Source: Rallus limicola (lineage: Eukaryota; Chordata; Aves; Gruiformes; Rallidae). Taken from it: a DNA stretch of 64,000 nt. Positions 23,717 to 36,580 of this stretch are shown here, piece by piece (the first letter of the stretch is position 1; each line of letters opens with the position of its first letter). Under the pieces are notes generated by a model, which saw only the letters and a program-made list of their open reading frames with translations, ran no database searches and was not told where the DNA came from. A program made the position numbers and the translations under genes. The DNA is taken from positions 29,605,491 to 29,669,490 of the forward strand of contig JAKCOZ010000007.1 of assembly GCA_022605955.1 (NCBI GenBank), read 5' to 3'.

Positions 23717-26700
23717 CCTGAGTAGGTAAACATTTCTGTTTTTGTTGAAAAATCATTCACCAAGATAAAAGCTCCTGGAAGCCTACAGCCCATGAATTAC
23801 TTTTCAGAATGAACACCAGAGAACACCTGATCTTCACAATCTGAATCCCTCAAAAGCTTTAGCACAATCTTAAACCCTGAGATTAGGTAAGCTATTTAAA
23901 CCCAAAGGAGTCATAAGCACAGAAAAAGAAAAAAGAGGAAAAAAAAAAAGAAGCAATGGCATTTGCAGAAGTAGAATATACTCTTGCCAAAAAATGGGAC
24001 AGACATAGCCAGCGTGAACCCTGCTTTCCTTTAGAATGATCTGATGTGCGCACTTTGCAGCTCTAAATCCCATCCCTGCGACACAGCATTAGATCATGAA
24101 ACCTTATGGCACTACTTTATGTAGCGTATGGAGGCCAAAGACAGCTCCAGAGGCAAAATCCTTCTATTGATCTGATCCAGGGTTACATCAGTTGATGGCC
24201 ACACATTTCTGAGTCGGAAAACATACTTAAAGTGTTATGCCTTTGGAATAAATGGTCTTCAAATAGTTATTTTCATTATCATTTTTATGACAGTGCAAGA
24301 GCCATTTCTGATGCTGCAAATGTAAGGAAATGCATAGCATGACATAAAAATTATATATCTGCCCTACAGTGCTTTTTATTGCAATTCCCAGGCAACAGCG
24401 CTGGAAATCAGAGTCTCCTACCAGGCTGTGGGTTCTGGTACCTGTCCCATCAAGAGAGCATCACATGCAGCAAATGTTTATCTAATCTAGAAAAAATGTG
24501 TAAATAGACATGGAAAACAGATGGCATTAATAGGCTATGTGGGGAATCCTGTACAGAAATGATGCCTAAGCAGAAAATTAAAGGAATGACAGGTATGTGA
24601 GCATATATCAGCATCCCACTGGACTCATGAGAAACATGTAATAGATTGTTTACAGACATCATCTTTGCATATGTCACACTCAGAACATCTGCAATATTCA
24701 AATCATGAGGGAATTCTAAAAGAAGACAGAGAAGAACTTTAAATCTCAGAGTTAGACATTCTATATTACATTAATCTGGCCTAACATGCTCTCTGGTCAA
24801 ACACAGGAAAATCTAATAGATTCAAACCCTGGGAGAGCTGTTGGGAAAATACACATTACACGTGTAAGGTACTAACTGGTTTTACCATGCAGTTTCCTAA
24901 GTACAAGTATTTACTCCAAATGTGATGTTTACAACCGGGGTACATCTAGCAGCATGCAAGACTGCTCACAGCCCGCTTGAAGAGGGAATACAAAGATAAG
25001 TTGCCTTTGCTATCAGAAGTTTTACCCTAGACCTAGTCTGATCTACTGAGCAAGTAGGAAATATAGAACACAGGAAGAACAGCTGCGTAACTGGCAGGTT
25101 ATTTTTTCTGTAGTTGTTTCTCCAGCACGTAGGTGCCACCTTCAAGGCTCACGGGAGTTTCCCTGGGGCCTCAGCTTCTGGGGACTTAAACTCTCACGAA
25201 ATAGAAAAACAAACCCCCTCCTACCCAAACCCACATGAGGAGGCTGTAGAGTACAGTGGGACCTAGAGATTGCAGGTATTTCTGCTAAAGGGCCACCGTG
25301 ACCACACAGCCCAGGTGCTGCATGTACACATGCTTACCATGTATTTTTCCACCCACCTTCCTCACCTTTCAAAAACTCAATCCTGTCTGTGTCTACCCTT
25401 TTTCCTAGCAAGGACTTTCACTGCTGAATGACCTGCAGAGGCAGGATTAATTTTTTGATTATCAAATTGCCCAAGCTTCCAATTTCAGCTTCTGAACACG
25501 TGCTGTTGTCCTGCTCAGTTTCTACACCCAGTTCTCAGGTCTCCCATCAACCTTCCTTTCAGCAGCTTCATCTCCAGTAACATGAGGACACAAGGCTCAT
25601 CTTCCAGGCTTGGGAAAAGGCTGGGTCCGCCTCCATCTACCTCTACACTAGCCTTCAACTTCAAATAGCACAACCAGACACAGTATCCTACCAGGACTTA
25701 CATGACCTGACCTGGGTTTGTTACAATAGGGCCCTACCAGTCAACACAACTTGTATCACAAGAGACTATGTTAGTCCCATTGGCTTTGCATTTAGAGCTC
25801 ATGTAATGTGGCTACCTACCATAATTCCCAAATCGTTCTCTTCTCTGACAGCCTTCTTTCCAAGGGAGAAAGGATCCTGTGGGACCCACTGCTGCGGGAT
25901 GACAGGATTTCTCATATCTTGCACTACATCTGGCTACAACAAACCAAATTTTGCCAGAACCATTTAGCTAGATTATTTATACTATGCAGGTACCATTAAC
26001 CTGTCTAGCTGTTTGCTACCACATCAACCACAACACTGAGGCAATCAACACAGAAAGTCTGAACGATGCTGCACAACCAGCTAAACCAGGGGACACCAAT
26101 AAAGGCCCTTTTCATTAGCGTCTCCCTACTGCGTATGGGCAGCTGTCAGTGAGACAGTCTGACTCCAGCACGCAGCACATGGAATTAAAAGGCCCATGTT
26201 TAATTAAGATGTCATGTGATCCTAAGCTGGATGCTTCGGGGGCAAAAAAAGATACCATGTTCCACGGGGTAGCTGTTAACTACTAAACTTGTAACCCTGC
26301 CAACGGAAAAGAAAAAAGCCCCAGGTTCGTTTGACAGGCTGGGCATCAAGATGACTGGTATTAACTATACAATGCGATTCTTTGTTGACAGAAACCCAAA
26401 TTAACTGTTCCATTATTTTGGCAGAATTGGCAAGAGGCTAACAGGTCTGTAGCTCCTTGTGTTGAGTGCAATAAAAAGGGAAAAAAAAAAATCCCAGGCC
26501 ATCATTTTTTAACAGAAAGAAGCTTTCTCTGTGAGATGGGCTTGGAATGAGTCAGTATGATATGGGCCTGAATATGGCTTAATGTCACATAAAAAGGACT
26601 ATACACATCTGTGAATGGCAAATTCAGAAGTAGATTAGCTTAGGATGATGGTTACAGGTGACATTCATCACAATCAAGCTGTCTTTTGTTTGGTTTTGAT

Positions 26701-27099
26701 AAGCCAATATATGACAAGCTTTATCTACATGCATATAACATCCATAAACCAATGGACACAAACATTTTAGCACTGCAATTTAACTAGTGCTTGACAGCGG
26801 ATTGGATTGCAGTAGATCTGATGTACTCATAAGAGACTGTCACATTCCTGGCATTTCTCCAGATGGTATTTATACTTAACAACAGCAACAAAAAAATTAG
26901 AGGACGTAACAAACATTTCCTTATGGGCCATTTAGGACTAATCCACATTTGGCATTATTTTTTGAGTAACATCTTCAGGTTCTGAGCTGCTATATTTAGA
27001 TCAAGAACAGGTACGTAAGGTATACAAACTAAACAGTAAAAAGGTGTACATTCAAAATGACAGTCAAGGAAAGCCTTGACTACATAGAACAGTTGGGCC
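23717..27099. other. intron-like unique sequence
   Basis: Short A runs at 23938 and 26480; otherwise no gene or repeat recognised. Confidence 0.6.
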
Positions 27100-27212
27100 A
27101 ATACTCAAAACCCCACTGGACAGGGTCCTGGAGAACCTGTGCTAGCTGATCCTGCTTGAGCAGGGGGATTGGAATAGATCATCTCAAAAAAACCCTTCCA
27201 ACTTCAGTAACT
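27100..27212 (+). mobile_element. CR1 3' fragment, old
   Basis: ACTGGACAGGGTCCTGGAGAA, GCTAGCTGATCCTGCTTGAGC, and CCTTCCAACTTCAGTAACTTC are degenerate CR1 terminal landmarks. Confidence 0.8.
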
Positions 27213-27852
27213 TCAGGAATTGGTGATTTTTGACCTGTGAACAGGCAGGTAATCTCAATTCTGCAATTCACTGCACCCAACATAACCTGTGGAGAAAGAT
27301 TTATACAGGTAAACTTGTTTGGAGGATCAAACGCTGCTGTGAAAGACCTTGCTCTAATCACAGCACAATGTCACCAGGCCCTGCGCAGCGCAGGTGCCCT
27401 GTCAGTACAGTTGACAGGACCGGGATTACACTGACGGCTTGTCTCAAATACATGGCACACTGACAAAAGATACACATTTCCTCAAGGGTATCATTGTTCA
27501 GCATTTCACAAAACAGAACAAAACCTCAAATTCCCCTTGGGGGAGCATTTGGGTTTTCTTAGTCAATGATTAAAAAGGAACATTTTTGTCTGCAGAGCTT
27601 GGAGGCTTCTCTTACGAATCCGGGGGACAGGAATTTGGCTCTGCTTCAAGCTGGGCAATGGGGGAGCAGGATGGGGTCTGCATGGCCTGATGGGCTGCAG
27701 ACTCCTGAGGTTCTGAAGACTGCTGTGGGATAGCTCGTGTTCTGGCATGGGGTTTTGGTTTGTTGTTTTTTTTAAATTCCAGTTTGTTTGATGGGTTTTT
27801 TTTTTCATCTTTTAACCCTGCTTCTGCTGTAAATACATTCTGAAAGACCAAA
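27213..27852. other. intron-like spacer with G/T-rich tract
   Basis: Contains only the low-complexity tract at 27744-27810. Confidence 0.6.
27744..27810 (+). repeat. G/T-rich low-complexity tract
   Basis: GGGGTTTTGGTTTGTTG followed by two T runs separated by AAATTCCAGTTTGTTTGATGG, lying just left of a CR1. No coding value. Confidence 0.7.
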
Positions 27853-28338
27853 ACTGTGTTCAGTTTTGAGTCCGTCACTGTACGAGAGACATCGAGGTCC
27901 TGGAGCGTGTCCAGAGAAGGACACCCAGGCTGGTAAAGGGGCTAGAGAGCAAACCTTATGAGGAGGAGCTGAGAGAACTGGGTTTGTTTAGCCTGGAGGA
28001 GGCTGAGGAGTGGGCCTTATCACTGCCTACAGTTACCTGAAAGGAGGTTGTAGAGAGGTGGGTGTTGGTCTCTTCACCAAAGTGACAGATGATAGGACAA
28101 GGGGGAATGGCCTCAAGCTGCTCTAGGGCAGGGTCAGATTAGACATTAGGAAAAAAATTCTTCACCAAAAGGGTTATTGGACACTGGAACAGGCTGCCCA
28201 GGGAGGGGGTTGAGTCACCATCCCTGGGTGTATTTAAAAGACGGGTAGATGAGGTGCTCAGGGATATGGTTTAGTAGAGGATGGGTATGGTTGGACTAGA
28301 TGATTTAAAAGTTCTTTTCCAACTCAGTGATTCTGTGA
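27853..28338 (+). mobile_element. CR1 3' portion
   Basis: It starts near TGTGTTCAGTTTTGAGTCC, passes GGAGCGTGTCCAGAGAAGG, GAGGAGCTGAGAGAACTGGG and GGAACAGGCTGCCCAGGGAG, and ends TTCCAACTCAGTGATTCTGTGA. It is the same subfamily as the inverted copy at 31647. Confidence 0.95.
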
Positions 28339-29639
28339 AATCCACAGCAGGCTGCAACAGCAGCCACTGCAGTTCAGCAAGGACAGCACATCTGACTTTG
28401 AGCAGCAACAGAACCCTCAAATGTATTTGTTCATATACTGGATTATGTTGGAGAGTAGCTGTAGTTAATAATAAGCCATTAGAACAGGAGTCCCCCAAGT
28501 TTTATCTGAGGTTAACCGCTTAATGGTGATTGCTGTGTAACAGAGTTTGCCCCTGATAAGTACTTTGGGGCTCAATAAGGTTAATGAAACCTCAAGGGAA
28601 GGAAAACTGCATTTTGCCAGGATTTTTTAAGGAGTCGTGGCTCTAGTGTACCTTGTTAAGAAGGTTCATGGATTAATCCACTTGTCCAGGTTTTAGACCA
28701 ATATGGCTTAATAAGATCCTACTTTTCTGTGTGTGTCTAGGCTCACATTTATAGGGTTTCTTTTCACAGGTAACAAAAACCAATTAAAAGACACAAGTTT
28801 CTCACAGCAGATTCCTCATTTTGAGTAGAAAGCAATTCTTCTGGCTGCACACAGAAGAACAGAAAGCCTTCTCCTGGGTCAGTTAAGTGCTGATCACCAC
28901 CAGAATCTGAAGAATCAGATAAACACTTCCCAGGGTATGCAGATCCTTGTTGGGTAAAGGGCTAAAAATTAATTCCTGAATGCAGCAAGGGTTTGGACAA
29001 AATCCAGCCTATTTTTCTTTTTGCTCCAAGAGCTCCTTCCACTGAATTCGGAGGAAAATGCTAGAGCTGGATCCTTCAATCTTTGCTAAAAGAGCCAGGT
29101 ATTTCTGACCTCCCTCCACTGTGCGTTCTATGATAACAAGGATAAAGCTGCGTCAAGTGCCCTGTACTGGACCCTGTCAGACTTTCCCCATGTTCAATTA
29201 ACTATATCAAATCAAGCAATAATTTGCCCTAGAGCACCGGGAGGCACTTCTTTTTTACTGAAGGCAATTCCCATGGCAAATCTGGACTTTTCAGGCTAGA
29301 TGTTTCAGCACTTTGGCAGTTAAAACAAAAAGAGAAAACAGCATTGGATTTTATTTTTATTATGAGGGAGATGGGGGAAAGAGAAGTGCTTTTTCCTCCT
29401 CTCTTTGCTCTGTGTAAAAGGCTCAACTAGTTGGGCTGATGTTTCCAAAACCAGAATAATTTTCAAAGAGGGACAGGAAAAAAAAAAAGGAGCTGACAAG
29501 CTAATTAGAAAAGACTGTGAGCTCCAGGCGAGGCCTGGTTGCTGACGCCCTCCTGAGCGCAGTCGTCACTGATTACACCAGATCACCCAAACGCTCACAC
29601 TCTGTTGGGCCAGAACCTCTTGTCAGGTTGACCGGGGCT
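28339..29639. other. intron-like sequence left of the CpG island
   Basis: Nothing recognised. CpG density begins to rise only after about 29525. Confidence 0.6.
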
Positions 29640-29930
29640 GCTACAGTTCCGCTCCAGCCTGGGAAGCTGGTTCCCAGTCCGGTGCGGCGGGAGCAGGCGC
29701 GGGGAGCGGGCCGGCCATAGCCTGTGTGCCGGCTCCCCCGCGAGGAGCCGAGCGGAACCGCACCGCCCGCCGGGCCGCGCCTCCTCCTTCCCCTCCAGAA
29801 AGAAGGGCATCGGACCCCCGCTCTTTTCCCAAGTGCGTTCCCAGTTCTGTCTAACGCCAAGCTGGAGACACCCGGGCAGTGCTGAAGGCTGCAGGAGGCT
29901 GTCACCCCCCGGGGGCTCGGGGAGAGTCCT
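29640..29930. promoter_or_regulatory. isolated CpG island inside the presumed SAMD12 intron
   Basis: The block 29641-29820 is strongly GC-rich and holds about 20 CpG dinucleotides by hand count, against almost none per 180 bp in the surrounding AT-rich DNA. It has Sp1-like CCGCCC and GGGCCGCGCC stretches and no obvious TATA box. A TTGCTGACGCCC sequence, loosely CRE-like, lies about 100 bp to the left. It does not resemble either LTR family in the window. Known: unmethylated CpG islands usually mark promoters. Inference: it may be an internal promoter of SAMD12 or the start of an unannotated, perhaps noncoding, transcript; the direction is unknown. Overlapping long open frames on the minus strand here are expected from high GC. 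Confidence 0.55.
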
Positions 29931-31014
29931 GGCAATGGGGTCAGAGCAGAGAAAGAGGAAAGCAGCTGAGAACATGGAGCCACCATGGAAGGCAAAAGTT
30001 AGGGTGTGAGTTAATCCATTCATCTGCAAACTTAGCGAGAGTGGGTTTGTTGTCTACACACATACATTTATACATAGATAATAGAGACAGCAGAGAAGCT
30101 GGACTCGCAGCATCATCCACAGAGGGCATCTGGCTTGAGAGGAGTCCCAGGAGATTAGACAGCAGTGAGAGCTGAGGGTGAGAGAGGGAACACAATGAAT
30201 TGCAAGACCGATCAGATGAGAGAGATTAAATATGCACTTGCTCGCTTGTGTCACAAAGCAGAAGTGAAACTCCCAGCCCTGGCCTCCTCCAGGTTCAGCT
30301 TTCAGGAGAGCTTCCTTCTGCGTTGTTATTAGACCAGGGAACTCTGCCAAATAATTATAAGATTACACTAAGACTAAATCCCCATATCATGAATAGCACA
30401 TGCTGGCAAGTAACAAGCTGAAATAGAAAGAATCGGCTCTAGCTGCTCACTGGTATCACACACACCCACTAAGCAGCAAATTAATTCACTTCTTCAAAGT
30501 GAGGAATTGTAAGGTCCTCTGACAACTCCTCCACTTAATCACTGAAGTCTGCCCCAGCTAACTTTTCCTTACCTACAACTGAGCCACAAAATTGACTTTG
30601 TGTCTGCACAGCAAAGACAACAAATACACCTTCCCAGACAACAGCTCGAGTAATCTGAAAGGAGACCCTCCAATACCTCCCAGGTTTGTCCTGGTTCCCA
30701 CCAGAATGGGATCCAGAACTTCTGAAGTGCTGCAGAAAAGCCTGACTTGGTGGGAAATGAGAACCCACCAGCACTAATAATTTCTAGCCTCACAAGATAC
30801 AACAGAAGTTTTTAAAAAAGCAACACAATTACAGCTTAATGAGACTTTGGTCAGGGCACAATACTTGGAATCAACACATAGGAAGGCAAAATAATCAGTG
30901 GCCAGTTCTAAACTAAGGGACCCCATTCTCTGAGTGAGCAGGCGCCAGGCTGTTACGCACTGCATTGCAGTAGTTCATCAGTAGTAATCAACAAAGAAGT
31001 GCCACCAGGGTTAG
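29931..31014. other. intron-like sequence right of the CpG island
   Basis: No gene or repeat recognised between the island and LTR B. Confidence 0.6.
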
Positions 31015-31019
31015 CAATG

Positions 31020-31570
31020 TGTCCAGGTTTCAGCTGGGATAGAGTTGAATTTTCTTACTAACATCTGGTGTATCGCTGTGTTTTGGATTTAGGATGACAC
31101 TAATGTTGGTAACACACTGATGTTTCAGTTATTGCTAGGCAGTGTTTATACCAAGTCAATGACTTTTCAGCGTCTCCTGCTTTGCCAGTGAGGAGATGCA
31201 CAAGACGCTGGGAGGGGACATGGCCAAGGCAGATGACCCAAATTGGCCAAAGGGATATTCTATACCATGTGATATCATTTTCAGGGTATAGCCTAGGGGG
31301 AAAGCTGTCTGGGAGGCACTGCATCTCGGGAACTAGCTGGGCATCGGTTAGTGGGTGGTGAGCAATCAAGCTGTGCATCACTTCTTTTCTGTACATTCTT
31401 TTATCATTAGTATTACATCATTAGTATGATTTTCTTCTTCTGTCCTATTGAACTGTCTTATCTCAACCCAAAAGTTTCACTTCTCCGATTCTCCTCCCCA
31501 TCCCACTGTGGAGGGAGGGACTGAGCAGCTGTGTGGTGCTTAATGGGCCAGCTGGGGTTAAACCACAACA
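31020..31570 (+). mobile_element. solo LTR, family B, second copy
   Basis: It starts TGTCCAGGTTTCAGCTGGG and ends GGGGTTAAACCACAACA. Flanking bases CAATG (31015-31019) and CAACA (31571-31575) agree at only three of five positions, so the exact ends or the duplication are uncertain. The left half matches the copy at 13385-13967, but the right half is different and poorer in CpG. No internal viral genes adjoin it. Confidence 0.75.
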
Positions 31571-31646
31571 CAACACTATATCCTATGGCTTCAACTTGTT
31601 CCTTGGAGGTCTCCAAGTAACAACAGTACTTCACCCTGCCCAGCTT

Positions 31647-31988
31647 CACAGAATCACAAAGTTGGAAAAGACCTTTAAGATCATCTAGTTCAACTGTTCC
31701 CATCCTATGCTAAACCATATCCTTAAGTACCTGATCTACCCTTTTTTTAAACACATCCAGGGTCAGTGACTCAACCCCCTCCCTGGGCAGCCTGTTCCAG
31801 GCCCCAACAACTCTTTCAGTGAAAGTTTCTTTCCTAACACCTAATCTGACCCTGCCCTGGTGCAGCTTTGTGCCATTTCCCTTTGTCCTATCTCCTGTCA
31901 CCTGGCTGAAGACACCATCGCCCACCTCTCTACAACCTCCTTTCAGGTAATGTAGGCCGTGATAAGGTCTCCCCTCAGCCTCCAATAG
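31647..31988 (-). mobile_element. CR1 3' portion (minus)
   Basis: CACAGAATCACAAAGTTGG is the tail complement. The minus strand retains a 91-codon ORF2 end with [19 protein letters not shown] and [18 protein letters not shown]. It is 5'-truncated at about 31988, with only weak similarity to 32013. Confidence 0.94.
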
Positions 31989-33968
31989 CTTCTAGATAGC
32001 GAGCTCATACAGCCTAATGATCGATCAAAGAACATAGTAAAGTAATAGTTGGGGATAGTTCCAAAAACCTGTAGAAAAAGAACTTCCTAAGAAATAAAAT
32101 GAGAGGGTAGAGCTTCAACATTTGGCAAAATGCTTGAAGTGTTAATACAGTAATCAATACCCCTGTAAAACAGCTACAGAAAAAGAGCCAATAAAAAGCA
32201 AGCTTGCTCAAGAACACGTGAAGGCTTGCAAAACAAAAAAAACTGGACAAAAGAAACAAGATTAACATAAAGGAGGTGTTTTCATAGCATCTTCTCTTAG
32301 CTATATTAAGCCCACTAAATTCATCTGTTTGGAGGCACCCCTCGCCCCTCTGTTGATTACTTCAGCTATTTACTCTCTTACCCTTGGTCTTACGAATCCC
32401 ACTTCAGTTGGATGCCTGAGTCACCTAAGATAGAAATGGTAAACACCCAAAGGCTAAATCAGTAGCTCCTACGCTTTTTGGTTCTGTCAGCGGATCACAA
32501 TCAGTGCTCAGTTCAGTCTTGCAGACAAACCGTGCAGCCTTATCAGCAAACTAGGAAATATCCCAAAGCTTTACAATATGGTTTGAGAATTCCTGAAATA
32601 GGCTTTGCTAAGACATTTGATACAATTTTCCATATCTCACCCTAATTCACATTTTAGCTCCCCTCTGAGTAAGACACAGAAATTGCTTTTGAAACTGGCT
32701 GCCACGGTGAGAGGTTCTCAGAGTGAGTTTTACACAATACTGATGTGAATCAGTGTCTCGTAGAAAATACAGTGGATCAGGTTTACAAAGACTGTACAAC
32801 AAAGATCTTTTCAAGGAGAAGGGCAAAAGATGATACAATCTCCCATTAGCAAAAGTTGACTAAAATAAATAGAAAAAGATTAAATTAAAAATGCAAAAAA
32901 CCCTTGTGTTAGAGGGAAGAAATAATCCAATTATCATTGCATGTAATTATGAAACATTAATTCCCCAACATCTGACAGCACTTGAGGAGTACGTACTGAG
33001 GAGCAAGTAAACACTGCTTCAAATGAAGAGCAATATACCTTTTTTTCCTGTCACCTAAATGCTCACACTCTAAGGGTACAGAAGAACTTATCTAAGCTAA
33101 GTTGACAGGGGATTTCAAATCTGAAGCTAAAGGACAGGAATTATACTTCTCAGTTCAAAGATGATTTGGATTCTATGTTATACATCAGGTAGGAGTAAAA
33201 GCTACAGCAAATCTGGCTGCCATGGCTCTTACTGGATTCTTATATAGTGACAGAGTAAAGAAAAAGAGGCAGCTGGAGTGCAATTCACTTCTGAGCATGC
33301 TGCAGAGCAATTGTTTATTGAAACGCGAGAGATCTTCCCAGGTAGTTACAAGGGGAGTGAGCATACCACAGAAAGGCAACCAGCCCCAAGAAACATCCAC
33401 TAAGACAGCAAACAGTGTAAAAACATTCATCAGCTACTTGCACAGCAGATCTCCCAGCTGATAAAGGAGCAGGGGCATGGAAACTGCTCGTTCTGAATTT
33501 AGTAGTTGTAGAAGCAATAACTTCAATGTGTCGTTGGCAAGGTAAGGCAAAAAATGCCTCAGCCACCCTTCAGCAAGTTCACTTTTCTATTAAACAGAAC
33601 AGGTAATATCACTTCTTCCACACAGGATTTTATGTAACAAATAATGGCATTAGACACTCCCCACTGGTTTGCATGGGGAAGAGAAGATAGCTCCACTTCA
33701 TGACTAATGGACTCGATTTCTTCTTACAGACTGAGGGCCTGGTTCTCCCATGCGCAGGCAGCAAGTTGCTGTAGCAGTGAAGACTTTGTCACGGCCGCTC
33801 GTTGGAAAATGTTCTGATGCAGATTAAAAAACCCAGAACCAACAGCCACGACTCCAAAAAAGATAACTTCCTGCGGTAATGTGCCACAAGTTGCTTTTCA
33901 CAGAAAATCAAATTTATGGGAAAATAATCAACTATGTTAATACTTAGAATAAAAACTTCCATGAAGTT
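31989..33968. other. intron-like unique sequence
   Basis: AT-rich, nothing recognised. Confidence 0.6.
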
Positions 33969-34041
33969 TTGGGGGTTGGACTCTCTCGAGGTTGATCTCT
34001 CGAGGTCCCTTCCAACCCCTACAATTCTGTGATTCTGTGAT
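33969..34041 (+). mobile_element. CR1 extreme 3' end
   Basis: GGGGGTTGGACT, GGTCCCTTCCAACCCC and ATTCTGTGATTCTGTGAT are the CR1 terminus. A CTCTCGAGGT sequence occurs twice, 10 bp of it repeated within about 20 bp, where one copy is usual. Confidence 0.88.
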
Positions 34042-35612
34042 GAAGCGTTCCAGCGCCTCATTGTCCCCTTCTCAACTGCAGGTCAGCCTTCCTGGTCATA
34101 CCAGATCCCTCATGAGACACTGCAGTTCTGTCTCCTGTTGTGGGAGATCACTATACATCTAAACTATAATCTGACTGAAAAGCCAGACCCCAGAACCAAA
34201 GCTGAGACACGAGACAAGATTACTTTCATCCAAAATGTTCTTTATCAGTAAAAGGCTGAATAAAGAAAAAAATATTGCCACTTTCCAACTATTTGGCTCA
34301 TCCAATTTATTTCAATTCTATGCTATGTAAACACAGGGTCACACTAATATATTTCTGATATTATTTTCCATGCAAAAAGATCGGTTGCCACATATTATGC
34401 AAACAGGAGCCTTACCCCAATGCCTGTCACTCTTTGATGGGTTCCACGTGTTAAAAATTTGAGAGCAGCCAAGTATGAAACAAGGAACTCTTTAGTCCCT
34501 CACATTTTCCAACATGAGCATCACAGCTCCACAAAGAACACTGCAAATAAGTCTGACCTTATCCAGGCAGCAGAATAAAAGCTCTCTCTGGGGTGAAGTA
34601 GTGATTTGATTTTATTTTTTAAACCGCAGATGGATGTAGTTGGGATTGATCTGACAGCCCACCAACCAACACCGCTGCTAAGACCTCACAGAAAGAGCAC
34701 GGAGAAGTGGCATAAATAAGGACCATGGGCAAGGCTGGCTTAAGCTTTTCACCACAGAGAAGGGAAAGGCGTCACAGAGATGGCTGAAGATGGAAATTGC
34801 TTCTACAACACCACTATCAGATGAGCACTGTCACATTCAAAACAAGGAAGATAACTAATATTTTAGTGGAAATACTCTCCATTTGGAAACAATGAAGGTT
34901 CTTTTTTTTTCTACCAAAAATCTCTTTTCTTCTTCTATAAATAAACTAGATGCTTTCTGAGATATATGACAGTGCTGCGGAATGCTCAAAACTTGCCAGA
35001 TTTCGGACCAAAGAAAAATGTGTCAAGAAAAACTTTAATAATGCTTTAAAGGAGGCTAAAGTACTCCCTACAACACCTTGCCCTGACCCAGAACCTTCTT
35101 CAGTTGGAACCAGTCCTACACCTGACCATAAAAACAGTCCTCTAACAATAACAACATAGAGAGTAGGTTTTGAACAGTTTATAAGGGACAATAAAATAAC
35201 GTCCAATAAAATAAGGGAAGAAAAGGTGCAGTTTGTGTACTCTTCTGCATTGCAACTGCAGGAGAATTTGTGAGAAGACCCTGGAGGGCTAGGGATCAGG
35301 TCACACAGACAAGGAAGCATTAGGGGGAAGGCCTGTTGAGGTCACGTTATGGAAGACCTCATTTTGCTTCTTGCATCAGGCCTCACATGAGCTGTGCTAT
35401 GTCACTGGCACAAGAGATGCTTTGGGACAATGTGATATTCATCAATAATGGAAGGATGAAGGATAATAAAGTTGAAATCACTTGCCAAGGGAGGGATCAG
35501 GAAGTGAGCAGAACTTGTTCCAAGTGAAGCCAACCCGTTAAGGAGAAGACTCAGCTGGCTCAAACCACACCTTTTCTACACATACCACAACATCTTTAAC
35601 GACACTGGTATG

Positions 35613-35766
35613 GTATCTTTATCTCTGTTGTACAGATGCCAAAGCCTATACAGGAAGGATGAACATACTCAGGAGTTCACAATGTGGTTAATAAAGCCAC
35701 CTGGTTCTGGTCACCCTTCTTGCCCAGAGGTAGGAATGAAACCCAGGCCTCCTGCACTCCACCACA
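35613..35766 (+). mobile_element. possible ancient MIR-like SINE
   Basis: TATCTTTATCTCTGTTGTACAG resembles the MIR core's ...TTTTACAGATG segment, and AATGAAACCCAGGCCTCCTG resembles the MIR ...AACCCAGG-CT segment, in the right order and at a plausible spacing. It is highly diverged. Confidence 0.45.
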
Positions 35767-36560
35767 CACCTTTCATCCCCACACTGGTTGCAGCACAAAA
35801 CTCAGCTGAGTTCTGCAAAACAAAGGGCATAATTAAACTGTATGTCTGGAAATCAGAAAGATCTCTGGGAACACTTTGACAAGAAGCCGCCTTTTCTCTG
35901 TATGGAAAGAGTACCTTAGACCCTGAGGATTCAATGTGCTTCCTAAGAATACCAGAGTAACCTGAAACTGAACCAAGATTTCTCCAAAATCCAGTGTAGT
36001 ATCTTAAACCACGAGACTCTTCTTTCACCAAAATGCTAAATAACTTGAGCATTTCAGCTGATATGATAAAACCTCTAACATTTGCAAAGACATTATTAAA
36101 GTAAAAAACAAATCAATTCTGATTTTAAAAGCAAGATTTTATATGAATTTCATAAAAGTATGTCAATAAAGCTGATTTAACACAAGCATCTTTAGAGGTT
36201 ATAGAATTAGATAAATTTTAAGGCTATTTGCAGCAGGTTTTCAGTAGCAGTTCATATTTCATTTTCCGAGGTGTCATTTGGTATTTAATGAATATTCATA
36301 AGTTCTGGTCCCTTCTAAAACTAAAAAGAGGTTTTCTTGAGTCCTGTTCCTTTCCTCCTTAAAAGTTTAATTTAAAAAGGCTTGAGTCCTTTCAACTACC
36401 TCCTCTCAAATTTCTTCACTTGGACCAAGGTACCTCTTGGGTATTACTTTGACAGAATGAGGTTTGTTTAATGATCATAGCATTAAAACCTCATGCTCTG
36501 AAAACATGCATTAGCACACTGGGGAACATGGCATAAAAACAAGAGGTGAAGTAGGGTATC

Positions 36561-36580
36561 TTTCCTTCCTTCCTTTCTTT
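36561..36580 (+). repeat. (TTCC)n microsatellite
   Basis: TTTCCTTCCTTCCTTTCTTT, an imperfect tetranucleotide run. Confidence 0.8.

Noticed and set aside
29573..30029. Minus-strand open frames of 140 and 144 codons
   Set aside because: They overlap in two frames across the CpG island; Arg/Pro/Gly-rich peptides are expected from GC-rich DNA.
34950..35159. Plus-strand 69-codon frame, rich in Lys then Pro/Thr/Ser, after a TAAACTAG sequence
   Set aside because: Looks somewhat protein-like but has no recognised family and no convincing splice or promoter context; the opposite strand is open too.
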